64,000 nucleotides of DNA, from the NCBI GenBank assembly GCA_023460235.1, contig JAEWRE010000066.1:124001-188000 (forward strand). Direction: 5' to 3'. Source of the stretch: Bacillota bacterium. GTDB lineage: Bacteria > Bacillota > Clostridia > TANB77 > CAG-465. Shown here one piece after another: positions 1-7,628 of the stretch. The notes under the pieces were generated by a model that made no database searches, was not told the DNA's origin, and saw only the letters and a list, made by a program, of their open reading frames with translations. Positions within the stretch are counted from its first letter, which is position 1; every line of letters begins with the position of its first letter. Made by a program: the position numbers and the translations under genes.

Positions 1-488
1 TCACTACTTATATGATAACAGGTGATAACAAAGCCACTGCAGAGTATATTGGAAAACTAGTTGGTATTAAAAATGTTATTGCAGAAGTTCTTCCACAAGA
101 CAAAGCAAGTAATATTGAAAAATTAAAACAAGAGGGTAAAAAGGTCGGAATGGTAGGAGATGGAATAAATGATGCACCAGCTCTTGCAACAGCTGATGTT
201 GGAATAGCAATGGGAACAGGAACTGATGTAGCTATAGAATCTGCTGCTATAACCCTTATGAATGGCGATTTAAATTCAATTGTTACTGCAATAAGATTAT
301 CAAAGAAGACAATGCAAAAAATAAAACAAAATCTATTCTGGGCATTTATATATAACATAATTGGAATACCATTTGCATTTTTTGGAATGCTAAATCCAAT
401 AATTGCAGGTGCTGCAATGGCATTTAGCTCAGTATCAGTTGTTACAAATTCACTTAGCTTAAATAGAGCAAAGATAAAAAGTAAATAA
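1..488 (+). CDS. copA: Copper-translocating P-type ATPase, C-terminal part (cut by window edge)
   Basis: Only the last ~162 residues of a P1B-type ATPase are present; the reading frame is open to the left edge, so the true start lies outside. Visible are the TGDN segment of the P domain and the GDGINDAPAL hinge motif that binds Mg2+ and ATP, followed by two hydrophobic helices (around FWAFIYNIIGIPFAF and the segment before the stop) that form the last membrane pair. The metal-selecting CPC helix lies upstream and is not seen, so copper specificity is inferred from the adjacent CopZ-like chaperone gene. The protein would export Cu(I) across the cytoplasmic membrane using ATP. Confidence 0.9.
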   Translation, partial: TTYMITGDNKATAEYIGKLVGIKNVIAEVLPQDKASNIEKLKQEGKKVGMVGDGINDAPALATADVGIAMGTGTDVAIESAAITLMNGDLNSIVTAIRLSKKTMQKIKQNLFWAFIYNIIGIPFAFFGMLNPIIAGAAMAFSSVSVVTNSLSLNRAKIKSK

Positions 489-515
489 TAATATAAAAAG
501 AAAGAAGGTATATTT

Positions 516-722
516 ATGAAAGAAATAGTTATAAAAGTAGAAGGAATGTCATGTGAACATTGTGTAAAAAGTGTTACAGGAGCACTTGAAGCGCTACAAG
601 GTGTTAAATCTGTAAATGTAAGTTTAGAAAATAAGACTGCAACTGTAGAATATGATGAAGCTGCTGTAACAGTTGAAGCACTAAAGGAAGCTATAGAAGA
701 TCAAGGATATGATGTTGAATAA
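516..722 (+). CDS. copZ: CopZ-like copper chaperone (HMA domain)
   Basis: A 68-residue single heavy-metal-associated domain with the GMSCEHC metal-binding motif (CxxC) near residue 9, the usual size of CopZ. It begins 27 bases after the ATPase with an AGAAGG ribosome site. Such proteins carry Cu(I) to the N-terminal domain or platform of CopA. Its stop overlaps the start of the next gene, so chaperone and two-component system are probably translated in a coupled way. Specificity for copper rather than another soft metal is inferred from the CxxC motif and the neighbour. Confidence 0.92.
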   Translation: MKEIVIKVEGMSCEHCVKSVTGALEALQGVKSVNVSLENKTATVEYDEAAVTVEALKEAIEDQGYDVE

Positions 723-1422
723 TATAAAAATATTAGTAGTTGATGATGAAGAAAAAATATTAGATATAATAAAATCATATTATCAAAAAGAAGGATATAC
801 AGTATATACTGCAACAAGTGGTAAAGAGGCATTAGATCTTTTTAATAAGATTAATCCTAATCTACTAGTACTAGATTTAATGCTTCCTGATATATCAGGA
901 GAAGATATATGTGTTAGAGTAAGAAAAAGCTCTAATGTACCAATTATTATGCTTACCGCTAAAATAGGCGAAAATAGCAGAATAAAAGGCTTAAATATTG
1001 GAGCCGATGATTATATGGAAAAACCATTTAGCCCAAGAGAATTGGTGGCTAGGACTGTAGCTATACTTAGAAGAAGTAGTAGCTCTGAGTTAGTGTCCTC
1101 AAACGTATACAAATTTAATAATGATGACTTAGAAGTTGATACATTTAACAACATAGTAAAAAAATCTGGCAATATAGTTAATTTAAGTCATAAAGAGTAT
1201 GATATACTGGTTGCTTTAGTAAAATATCCAAATAAGATTTTTACAAGAGAAGAGTTAATTGAAAATTTATTTGGCTTAGAATATTCAGGATTTGATAGAA
1301 CAATAGATGCTCATATTAAAAATATAAGAAGGAAGATAGAAACAGATACTAAAAAACCAGTATATATTTTAACTCAACATACTATTGGATATAAATTTGG
1401 TGGTGAAAAGGATGAAAAGTAG
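712..1422 (+). CDS. OmpR/PhoB-family response regulator
   Basis: Receiver domain at the N-terminus with the DDEE acidic pocket, the phospho-acceptor Asp at about residue 54 in LLVLDLMLPD, and the conserved Lys in the EKPFSPREL loop near residue 104. A winged-helix DNA-binding domain fills the last ~100 residues (TREELIENLFG, DAHIKNIRRKI, GYKF). The start overlaps the copZ stop; ATG 709, ATG 712 and TTG 715 are all possible and the only nearby purine tract is AAGG at 704-707, so 712 or 715 is preferred over 709. Coupling to the copper genes suggests it senses copper or envelope metal stress together with the kinase downstream; that is inference. Confidence 0.9.
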   Translation: MLNNIKILVVDDEEKILDIIKSYYQKEGYTVYTATSGKEALDLFNKINPNLLVLDLMLPDISGEDICVRVRKSSNVPIIMLTAKIGENSRIKGLNIGADDYMEKPFSPRELVARTVAILRRSSSSELVSSNVYKFNNDDLEVDTFNNIVKKSGNIVNLSHKEYDILVALVKYPNKIFTREELIENLFGLEYSGFDRTIDAHIKNIRRKIETDTKKPVYILTQHTIGYKFGGEKDEK

Positions 1423-2815
1423 CTTAAAAAATAGACTTATTTTATCATTTTGTTCTTTAATTTTTATATGTATAGCATTAATGATAATATTAACGAATTC
1501 AGTACTAGATAAACAATTTAGCAATTATGTTATAAAAAGGCAAGAACAAAAAAATAGTGAAATAGTAAGCCAAATAAATGTCCAATATTTAGATAGCAAT
1601 AAATGGAATACTTCCATGATAGAGAGTATTGGTATTAATGCATTAAGTGAAGGTGTAATACTAAAGCTTACGGATGTAAATGGACAAGTTATATGGGATG
1701 CAACAAAGCATAATAATGGATTATGTGCTCAGATGATAGATCATATGGCAGAAAATACACTTAGTAGACACCCTAATTTAAACGGTAGTTATACAGAAAA
1801 AGAGTTTGATGTAATTAGTGAAAATAATAAAGTAGGGATTCTTGAACTTGGATATTATGGACCATTTTATTATAGTGATATGGATCTAAACTTTATAACT
1901 ACATTAAATAATTTATTTATTGTTGTTGCTATAATTTCAATATTTTTTGCTATAATTTTAGCTATTATAATTGCTAGAAATATTGTTAAACCAATAGAAT
2001 ATGTTGTAAAAAATATAAGTGACGTATCACGTGGTATTAATGTAGAAAAGATTGAAAATACAACTAATTCAACAGAAATATCAAATCTAATTGATTCTAT
2101 TAATAATTTCATACAAATGTTAGATGAGCAAGAAAATTTAAGGAAAAGACTTACAACTGATATGGCCCATGAATTAAGAACCCCACTTGCATCAATACAA
2201 GGAAGTTTAGAAGCTATGATAGATGGAATATGGGAGCCGAATGAAGAGAGGCTAAAAAGCTGCCATGAAGAAATTACAAGAATAACTAAAATGGTAAAAG
2301 ACTTAGAGAAACTTACAGATTACGAGGCTGATAATATTGAGTTAAATATAGAAAGAGTTGAAGTATCTAGTATAATGAAAAAGATACTAAATAATTTTGA
2401 GAAGCAAATACACGATAAAAATATTAAATTAATTTATAATCTAAATGAAGTGTTTGCCTTTGTTGATAAAGATAAGATATCTCAAGTATTTACAAATATA
2501 ATTTCAAATTCAATAAAATATACACAGGATAATGGAATTATTGAAGTAAATGTATTTGAGGAAGAAAATAAAGTGTGTGTAAAAATAAAAGATAATGGAA
2601 CAGGAATAGAAAAGGAACATTTGCCATATATTTTTGAAAGATTATATAGGGCAGATAGTTCAAGGTGTAGATGTACAGGTGGTTCAGGAATAGGACTTAC
2701 TATAACTAAAAAATTAGTTGAGTTACATAACGGTATAATTACAATAAGTAGTGAAAAAAATATTGGTACAGAGGTAATAATTATTATAGAGAAGAATATA
2801 AATGAAAGTAAGTGA
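1412..2815 (+). CDS. Membrane sensor histidine kinase
   Basis: About 467 residues: N-terminal transmembrane helix, ~150-residue extracellular sensor region, second transmembrane helix (FIVVAIISIFFAIILAIIIA), HAMP linker, HisKA dimerisation domain with the phospho-His in DMAHELRTP near residue 252, then a HATPase domain with N box (NIISNSIKYT), G1 (DNGTGIE), F box (FERLYRAD) and G2 (GSGIGLTI). The ATG at 1412 follows an AAGG and overlaps the regulator stop by 11 bases, so the pair is translationally coupled; an in-frame TTG at 1385 has no ribosome site. The sensor region matches no ligand domain I recognise. It is probably the partner of the preceding regulator and cotranscribed with copA-copZ. 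Confidence 0.92.
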   Translation: MKSSLKNRLILSFCSLIFICIALMIILTNSVLDKQFSNYVIKRQEQKNSEIVSQINVQYLDSNKWNTSMIESIGINALSEGVILKLTDVNGQVIWDATKHNNGLCAQMIDHMAENTLSRHPNLNGSYTEKEFDVISENNKVGILELGYYGPFYYSDMDLNFITTLNNLFIVVAIISIFFAIILAIIIARNIVKPIEYVVKNISDVSRGINVEKIENTTNSTEISNLIDSINNFIQMLDEQENLRKRLTTDMAHELRTPLASIQGSLEAMIDGIWEPNEERLKSCHEEITRITKMVKDLEKLTDYEADNIELNIERVEVSSIMKKILNNFEKQIHDKNIKLIYNLNEVFAFVDKDKISQVFTNIISNSIKYTQDNGIIEVNVFEEENKVCVKIKDNGTGIEKEHLPYIFERLYRADSSRCRCTGGSGIGLTITKKLVELHNGIITISSEKNIGTEVIIIIEKNINESK

Positions 2816-2950
2816 AATAATTAAAAAAATGTCATAATATTATGGTATTTGAAAAAATTAGTAATATCAGAGAAATTCGAAATTGTTGTTTACAGTAACC
2901 ATATGAACTACCTTAAATAGTGCAGAATTTATTAAAAAAAATAAGAAAAA

Positions 2951-2997
2951 CTGTTGACAAATTGTCCTACATCGGTTATAATAATACTTGTCAACAG
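2951..2997. repeat. 10-bp perfect inverted repeat spanning the tRNA promoter
   Basis: CTGTTGACAA (2951-2960) and TTGTCAACAG (2988-2997) are exact reverse complements. The left arm contains the -35 hexamer and the right arm lies at the predicted transcription start. It may be an operator or a chance match. Confidence 0.6.
2954..2982 (+). promoter_or_regulatory. Consensus promoter of the tRNA array
   Basis: TTGACA at 2954-2959 and TATAAT at 2977-2982 with a 17-base spacer are both exact consensus hexamers. The start point falls about 10-15 bases before tRNA-Val, as expected for a strong stable-RNA promoter. Confidence 0.9.
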
Positions 2998-3003
2998 ATA
3001 AGT

Positions 3004-3079
3004 GGGCGCTTAGCTCAGTTGGGAGAGCATCTGCCTTACAAGCAGGGGGTCACAGGTTCGAGCCCTGTAGTGCCCACCA
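3004..3079 (+). tRNA. tRNA-Val (TAC)
   Basis: Complete cloverleaf: GGGCGCT/AGTGCCC acceptor, D arm with GCTC/GAGC, anticodon loop CTTACAA (anticodon TAC), GGTTCGAGCC T loop region, encoded CCA end. First gene of the array. Confidence 0.97.
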
Positions 3080-3094
3080 CTTATTTTTTTGTTT

Positions 3095-3171
3095 GGCCTG
3101 GTAGTTCAGTTGGTTAGAACGCTAGCCTGTCACGCTAGAGGTCGTGGGTTCGAGTCCCATCCAGGTCGCCA
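3095..3171 (+). tRNA. tRNA-Asp (GTC)
   Basis: Cloverleaf with GGCCTGG/CCAGGTC acceptor arm, anticodon loop CTGTCAC (anticodon GTC), discriminator G and encoded CCA. It follows tRNA-Val by 15 bases in the same transcript. Confidence 0.97.
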
Positions 3172-3190
3172 TTTTTTTTTAGTTAAATTC

Positions 3191-3266
3191 GGCCAGATAG
3201 CTCAGTCGGTAGAGCAGGGGACTGAAAATCCCCGTGTCGGCAGTTCGATTCTGTCTCTGGCCACCA
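3191..3266 (+). tRNA. tRNA-Phe (GAA)
   Basis: Cloverleaf with GGCCAGA/TCTGGCC acceptor arm, anticodon loop CTGAAAA (anticodon GAA), discriminator A and encoded CCA. Third gene of the array. Confidence 0.97.
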
Positions 3267-3274
3267 ATCAAAAT

Positions 3275-3350
3275 GCGGGAGTAGCTCAGTTGATAGAGCG
3301 CCGCCTTGCCAAGGCGGAGGTCGCGGGTTTGAGCCCCGTCTCCCGCTCCA
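3275..3350 (+). tRNA. tRNA-Gly (GCC)
   Basis: Cloverleaf with GCGGGAG/CTCCCGC acceptor arm, anticodon GCC in a CCGCC/GGCGG stem, discriminator T and encoded CCA. Last gene of the array, only 8 bases after tRNA-Phe. Confidence 0.97.
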
Positions 3351-3380
3351 ATATTTTTAAGTTTATAACTTAATACATAT

Positions 3381-3413
3381 AAAATCCACTGTTAATAATT
3401 AACAGTGGATTTT
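3381..3413 (+). terminator. Rho-independent terminator of the tRNA array
   Basis: A 15-bp perfect stem AAAATCCACTGTTAA / TTAACAGTGGATTTT closes a 3-base loop. The 3' arm itself ends in the T run. Confidence 0.85.
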
Positions 3414-3429
3414 TGCTACTTAATATTAT

Positions 3430-3528
3430 TTAATCATCTTCATCTACATATTCTGGTTCCTCATATCCTTTTCTTCTTGGAGATAATTTTTCAATAGGTG
3501 GAGCATTGTTAATAGTATGAAAATTACT
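3430..3528 (-). pseudogene. Orphan C-terminal coding remnant
   Basis: On the minus strand an open frame ends ...YEEPEYVDEDD at a TAA stop (3430-3432). It reads back through a proline- and basic-rich segment (NNAPPIEKLSPRRKG) to an in-frame stop at 3529-3531, with no start codon between. The charged tail looks like the end of a real protein, so this is probably what remains of a gene lost by deletion beside the tRNA array. No family is recognised. A chance open frame of 33 codons cannot be excluded. Confidence 0.45.
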
Positions 3529-3546
3529 TTAATTATAAACAATGTA

Positions 3547-3575
3547 TTTACATAATAAATAAAGTATGATAAAAT
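3547..3575 (+). promoter_or_regulatory. Promoter of the DUF488/dual-OB cassette
   Basis: TTTACA (3547-3552), 17-base spacer, TAAAAT (3570-3575), 44 bases before the first DUF488 start. Confidence 0.65.
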
Positions 3576-3619
3576 ACTAAAAGCTTTATTAAATACCAAA
3601 TAATAATTTAGGAGGAGTT

Positions 3620-4213
3620 ATGGCTGAAAAATGTTTTTTAACTATAGGATATGGAAAAAGTAATATTAAAGACTTTATATCATTTTTGATAAAATATAGA
3701 GTCAATTGCCTTGTTGATGTTAGAAGCTCACCAATAAGTAACTATAATCATGAGTATGATGAAGCAAATTTAAAAGATACACTAGCCAAATTTAATATAT
3801 CATATGAATGGTTAGGAAATAAGATTGGTGGACGTCCAAACGATCGGGAACTTTTTATTAATAATGTTATAAGTTATGAAAAACTCGTTAAAACAAAAAC
3901 GTTTAAGGAAGGAATTGAAAAGTTAGAGTTTTTAATTGAGAAAAAAAATGTCTGCATAATGTGTTCTGAATGGAATCCAATGGATTGTCATCGTTTTATG
4001 GCTATTTCTAAGGTTATGTATGAAAATGGATATCGGATATGGCACATAAAAGCTAATGGCAGCTATATTAAACATGAACAACTAGAGGCGGAGCTAATAA
4101 ATACTTATTTTGGTGAAAATTATCAAATAACTATCTTTGATTGTAATCCGATTAATGAGAGAGAAGAAAGTTATAAGAAGCATAATGCAGTTAAGGGTTA
4201 TCCAAGAAAATAA
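3620..4213 (+). CDS. DUF488 family protein (copy 1)
   Basis: 197 residues with the DUF488 hallmarks: N-terminal TIGYGKS, LVDVRSSPIS near residue 35, a GGRP turn near 72, and the cysteine motif CSEWNPMDCHR near residue 115-125. The biochemical role of DUF488 is not established as far as I know; the Cys...CHR motif suggests a catalytic or metal/thiol site. It starts at an ATG preceded by GGAGGAG and is the first of four cotranscribed genes. Arginine codons include CGT and CGG, which are rare in the surrounding genome, hinting at horizontal acquisition. Confidence 0.88.
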   Translation: MAEKCFLTIGYGKSNIKDFISFLIKYRVNCLVDVRSSPISNYNHEYDEANLKDTLAKFNISYEWLGNKIGGRPNDRELFINNVISYEKLVKTKTFKEGIEKLEFLIEKKNVCIMCSEWNPMDCHRFMAISKVMYENGYRIWHIKANGSYIKHEQLEAELINTYFGENYQITIFDCNPINEREESYKKHNAVKGYPRK

Positions 4214-4226
4214 GGAGCATAATATT

Positions 4227-4730
4227 ATGAATATTTACAGTATAGGATTTACTCAAAAAACAGCGGAGGAGTTCTTTAGCCTTTTAAAAGAAAATAATGT
4301 CAAGAAGTTAATTGATATTAGGCTAAATAGAGAAAGTCAATTGTCTGTATTTGCTAGATATCCTGATATTGAATACTTTTTGAAGTTACATGGTATTGAA
4401 TATGTATACTATGACTACCTTGCACCTACGGAAGATTTAAGGAAAAGATACAATGATAAAAAATCTGAAAAGAAAATGACTTTCTCAGAATATACTGTAG
4501 AATTCCATAAAATATTAGATGAGAGGAATGCTATTGTTAGACTTATAAGGGAAGAGAAAGAACTAGATAATGCTTGCTTTATGTGTAGCGAAGATTTACC
4601 AGAGGAATGTCATCGGTATCTTACAATTCAAAGGATTATTGATTTTTTAAATAATATCAAATTTCCCGATGAAGTTCATGTTAAACATTTAGTTTCATAT
4701 AAGGCTTTAAATCAATTAAAAAATAATTGA
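4227..4730 (+). CDS. DUF488 family protein (copy 2)
   Basis: 167 residues, a shorter DUF488 member: IYSIGFTQK at the N-terminus, LIDIRLN in place of the first copy's VDVRSS, and CSEDLPEECHR as the cysteine motif near residue 124-135. The ATG at 4227 has an AAGGAG ribosome site 8 bases upstream and lies 13 bases after copy 1; a longer frame from 4137 would overlap copy 1 and lacks a site. The two copies differ greatly outside the motifs, so they are probably a co-inherited pair with distinct tasks rather than a recent duplication. Function is unknown. Confidence 0.87.
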   Translation: MNIYSIGFTQKTAEEFFSLLKENNVKKLIDIRLNRESQLSVFARYPDIEYFLKLHGIEYVYYDYLAPTEDLRKRYNDKKSEKKMTFSEYTVEFHKILDERNAIVRLIREEKELDNACFMCSEDLPEECHRYLTIQRIIDFLNNIKFPDEVHVKHLVSYKALNQLKNN

Positions 4731-4745
4731 CGTAGGAGAGATTTA

Positions 4746-5354
4746 ATGTTAGAGAAAATTATAATATTAGCTAATTCTAACAAGTATAATGGACGGTGTA
4801 TAGCAGGTAAAACAGAAGATGGACGGTGGATTAGACTTGCAAAAGAAGGTTGTAGATCTATCCCAATAAGAGAAGGAATAAAATTTAATATTCGTTCAAT
4901 TTATGAAGTAAACACTTTATATAATAAGGTGAGTAAAGGATTGCCGTATCATACAGAAGATTATACTTATGACTCGGCAAGATGTATTAATATTTCACGG
5001 GTTGACAAATTAGATTATTATCTTGACACCCCAAAGAGTATATTCTTAGATAATAGGCGGTTTATTGAATTTACAGCAGCTAAGTGTCTTCAAAATTCTC
5101 TACAATTTATTAAAGTATATGATTTAAGAATTTATCTTTATAATGACAAACTAAGGTGTGATTTTTATTATAATGGTGATAATTATAGTGATTTTTCAGT
5201 CACTGAGTCTGACATTGTTAGGAGAAGTTTAATCGAAGAATATAAATTAAACATTAGGTACAGAGAAGCTTATATAACAATTAGTTTAGGTGTTCCTTTT
5301 TATTCCAATGTATATAAACTAGTTTCTGGTGTAATACCTATAAGTGTGAATTAG
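4746..5354 (+). CDS. Dual-OB-domain-like protein (copy 1)
   Basis: 202 residues. The N-terminus reads ILANSNKYNGRCIAGK then EDGRWIRL, and the C-terminus YITISLGVPF...YKLVSGVI. Both patterns recur in the next gene and fit my recollection of the 'dual OB-containing' (DuOB) domain, small beta-rich proteins often found beside DUF488. An OB fold would suggest nucleic-acid or nucleotide binding, but no binding residues can be proved here. It follows the second DUF488 by 15 bases with a TAGGAGAG ribosome site. CGG arginine codons are frequent. Family call moderate, function unknown. Confidence 0.7.
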   Translation: MLEKIIILANSNKYNGRCIAGKTEDGRWIRLAKEGCRSIPIREGIKFNIRSIYEVNTLYNKVSKGLPYHTEDYTYDSARCINISRVDKLDYYLDTPKSIFLDNRRFIEFTAAKCLQNSLQFIKVYDLRIYLYNDKLRCDFYYNGDNYSDFSVTESDIVRRSLIEEYKLNIRYREAYITISLGVPFYSNVYKLVSGVIPISVN

Positions 5355-5387
5355 TATGTAAAAACAATTATAACAGGAGGATTTAAA

Positions 5388-6008
5388 ATGACAAAAAATG
5401 TATTAATTCTTGCAAATTCGCGGAAACTTAGAGGCCGGTGTGTAGCAGGTAAGGATGAAGATGGGAATTGGATAAGATTAGTAAAACCAAATGGCATATC
5501 GATTCCTACTGATGAAGCAAATGATTTAAATATCCTTTATATATATATAGTGAAAGGATTACAATATGAGGAAGGGGTATGTGAATATCATACTGAAAAT
5601 CATACGTATGCTTCATACAAGTTAGTTGACTCTTTATCAGCAGAATCACAGATTATTAAATATCTTGATAATCCATTAAATATTTATGGATCTACAAGAA
5701 GAAAGCTGTATCCAAATGAATTTTGTAATTTTGATAAATCTTTGCTATTAGTAAAAGTAAATAATCTTTTAATACAAAAAGTAAGGACACAATATGGTGT
5801 AAGGAACCGGTGTAACTTTGTGTATAACAACATGGATTATTTGGATTTTTCATTAACAGATCCAAAATATGAAGAAAATTTTAAGCTTCATGATATTGGA
5901 TATGAGGAAAATTATGAAAGAGCATACTTAACTATTAGTTTAGGTGAGCCATATGATGATGGATGTGCCTATAAGCTAGTAGCAGGTGTAATTACAGTAG
6001 AAGATTAA
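5388..6008 (+). CDS. Dual-OB-domain-like protein (copy 2)
   Basis: 206 residues, a clear paralogue of the preceding gene: ILANSRKLRGRCVAGK, EDGNWIRL, YHTENHTY and the end pattern YLTISLGEPY...YKLVAGVI line up with copy 1, with the middle strongly diverged. Start ATG 5388 has AACAGGAGG upstream. It ends the four-gene cassette and is followed directly by a terminator. Pairwise duplication of both families in one operon suggests hetero-complexes; that is inference. Confidence 0.7.
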   Translation: MTKNVLILANSRKLRGRCVAGKDEDGNWIRLVKPNGISIPTDEANDLNILYIYIVKGLQYEEGVCEYHTENHTYASYKLVDSLSAESQIIKYLDNPLNIYGSTRRKLYPNEFCNFDKSLLLVKVNNLLIQKVRTQYGVRNRCNFVYNNMDYLDFSLTDPKYEENFKLHDIGYEENYERAYLTISLGEPYDDGCAYKLVAGVITVED

Positions 6009-6016
6009 TAAAATTT

Positions 6017-6046
6017 GGAGTATCACTATTTGTGATGCTCCTTTTT
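6017..6046 (+). terminator. Terminator after the DUF488/dual-OB cassette
   Basis: GGAGTATCAC / GTGATGCTCC stem (one G-T pair), 5-base loop, then TTTTT. Confidence 0.85.
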
Positions 6047-6078
6047 ATATTAAAATATTACTAATAACGTTAAACATA

Positions 6079-6107
6079 TTGACACATTATATTTAATGAT
6101 GTAATAT
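6079..6107 (+). promoter_or_regulatory. Promoter of the metK leader
   Basis: TTGACA (6079-6084), 17-base spacer, TAATAT (6102-6107), about 25 bases before the riboswitch aptamer. Confidence 0.75.
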
Positions 6108-6133
6108 ATTATTATATAAGTATAAATCGATAT

Positions 6134-6235
6134 ATTATCAAGAGTGGATGAGAGATACGGCTCACTGATTCCACAGCAACCTGTTGCAAAAATAAGGTGC
6201 TAATACCGTCAAAGTTTAATGCTTTGAATGATGAT
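6134..6235 (+). promoter_or_regulatory. SAM riboswitch (S-box, SAM-I type) aptamer
   Basis: The leader carries the S-box core in order: ATCAAGAG after the P1 5' strand, a GGATGAGAGA segment, CAGCAACCTG, then AAGGTGCTAATACC and a P4 hairpin (CAAAGTTTAATGCTTTG). P1 closes by ATTATC (6134-6139) with GATGAT (6230-6235), allowing one G-T pair. It lies directly before a terminator and metK, so high SAM should stop transcription of SAM synthetase, a classic feedback arrangement in Firmicutes. Confidence 0.92.
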
Positions 6236-6254
6236 CAAATATTATTATGATATT

Positions 6255-6286
6255 AAATCACTACAAGCATGTAGTGATTTTTTTTG
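6255..6286 (+). terminator. Riboswitch expression-platform terminator
   Basis: AAATCACTACA (6255-6265) / TGTAGTGATTT (6270-6280) stem, short loop, followed by a run of eight T. It stands between the aptamer and metK, as expected for SAM-induced termination. Confidence 0.9.
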
Positions 6287-6332
6287 GTATATATATGTTT
6301 ATATTTAAATCTATATAGAAAGGAATATTAAT

Positions 6333-7448
6333 ATGAAAAAATTATTTACGTCAGAAAGTGTAACGGAGGGACATCCAGATAAACTATGTGATTATATTTC
6401 AGATAGCGTTTTAGATGCATATTTTTCTTTAGATAAAAATGCTAGAGTAGCATGTGAAAGTGTTGCTACTAAAGGTCAAGTTTTTGTAACAGGTGAAATA
6501 ACGTCAACAGCTAAAGTTGATATCGAAAGTATTGTTAGAAATGCATTAAAAGAAGTAGGTTATGATAATGCTCTAACAGATATTGATTATAGAACTTGTA
6601 AAGTGGAAATAAATGTATCAGAACAATCACCAGATATATCACTTGGTACAAATGATGAAGTAGGAGGTGCAGGAGATCAAGGATTAATGTTTGGTTTTGC
6701 ATGTAGTGAAGCAGATAATTTAATGCCACTTCCAATATATTTATCTCATAAATTAGCCAAAAGATTAACTGAAGTTAGAAAAGAAGGAATATTAGAATAT
6801 TTAAGACCAGACGGAAAAGTACAAGTTACTATAGAATATGAAAATAGTATTCCAGTAAGAGTAGATACTGTTGTTGTTTCTACTCAACACACAGAAGAAG
6901 TTAGTTTAGAAAAATTAAGGGAGGATATTAAAGAACAAGTTATAGAATATGTAATACCAGCTAAATATTTGGATAATAACACTATATATCATATAAACCC
7001 AACAGGAAGATTTGTAATAGGAGGACCTCTTGGAGATAGCGGGCTTACAGGAAGAAAAATAATTGTTGACACTTATGGTGGATATGCAAGACATGGAGGC
7101 GGCGCATTTTCTGGAAAAGATCCAACAAAAGTAGATAGATCAGCTTCATATATGGCTAGGCATATAGCTAAAAATGTTGTTGCAAATGGATTAGCAGAGA
7201 AGTGTGAAATACAAATATCTTATGCAATAGGAATAGCAAAACCAGTATCAGTATATGTTGATACTTTTGGAACAGCAAAAATTGAAGAAGAGAAAATTGT
7301 TGAAATAATAAACGATAAGTTTGATTTAACTCCAAAAGGAATAATTGATTATTTAGAACTTAGAACTCCAATTTATAAATCAACAACTAATTATGGACAT
7401 TTTGGTAAAGATAGTTTATCTTGGGAAAAGATAGTCAAAATTAATTAA
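6333..7448 (+). CDS. metK: S-adenosylmethionine synthetase
   Basis: 371 residues, slightly shorter than the usual 380-400. It makes SAM from methionine and ATP in the cytosol. Visible are the N-terminal FTSESVTEGHPDK, the GAGDQGLMFG ATP-binding signature near residue 112, and GGGAFSGKDPTKVDRS near residue 255 that holds the triphosphate. Start ATG with AAAGGAAT upstream. The preceding S-box riboswitch and terminator show SAM feedback control. SAM is used in this window by the SPOUT and FkbM methyltransferases and by QueA. Confidence 0.98.
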   Translation: MKKLFTSESVTEGHPDKLCDYISDSVLDAYFSLDKNARVACESVATKGQVFVTGEITSTAKVDIESIVRNALKEVGYDNALTDIDYRTCKVEINVSEQSPDISLGTNDEVGGAGDQGLMFGFACSEADNLMPLPIYLSHKLAKRLTEVRKEGILEYLRPDGKVQVTIEYENSIPVRVDTVVVSTQHTEEVSLEKLREDIKEQVIEYVIPAKYLDNNTIYHINPTGRFVIGGPLGDSGLTGRKIIVDTYGGYARHGGGAFSGKDPTKVDRSASYMARHIAKNVVANGLAEKCEIQISYAIGIAKPVSVYVDTFGTAKIEEEKIVEIINDKFDLTPKGIIDYLELRTPIYKSTTNYGHFGKDSLSWEKIVKIN

Positions 7449-7456
7449 TAAAATAT

Positions 7457-7485
7457 AAGAAGTGATAAAAAATATCACTTCTTTT
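7457..7485 (+). terminator. Terminator of metK
   Basis: AAGAAGTGATA / TATCACTTCTT perfect 11-bp stem with an A-rich loop and TTTT end. Confidence 0.85.
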
Positions 7486-7515
7486 GATTTTAACAATAAA
7501 AATCAACTTGTAATA

Positions 7516-7544
7516 TTGCAAAAAAAAATATCATATGTTATAAT
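7516..7544 (+). promoter_or_regulatory. Promoter of tRNA-Cys
   Basis: TTGCAA (7516-7521), 17-base spacer, TATAAT (7539-7544). Transcription would start near 7551, leaving a ~78-base leader before the tRNA. Confidence 0.7.
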
Positions 7545-7628
7545 AGTTTAGTATTTAAAATAAAATATTATTTGAAAGCAATTTATGTATAAAATTTTAA
7601 TCGGGTAATATAATTTAATATATGAAAT

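Noticed and set aside
2833..2844. CATAATATTATG palindrome after the histidine kinase
   Set aside because: Short and AT-only in a very AT-rich region; no T run, so not a convincing terminator or operator.
2920..3373. Overlapping open frames across the tRNA array
   Set aside because: They are read-through of four clear tRNA cloverleaves and have no ribosome sites or protein-like composition.
6134..6286. T-box interpretation of the metK leader
   Set aside because: No T-box consensus is present; the AAGGTGCTAATACC and CAGCAACC blocks are those of an S-box.
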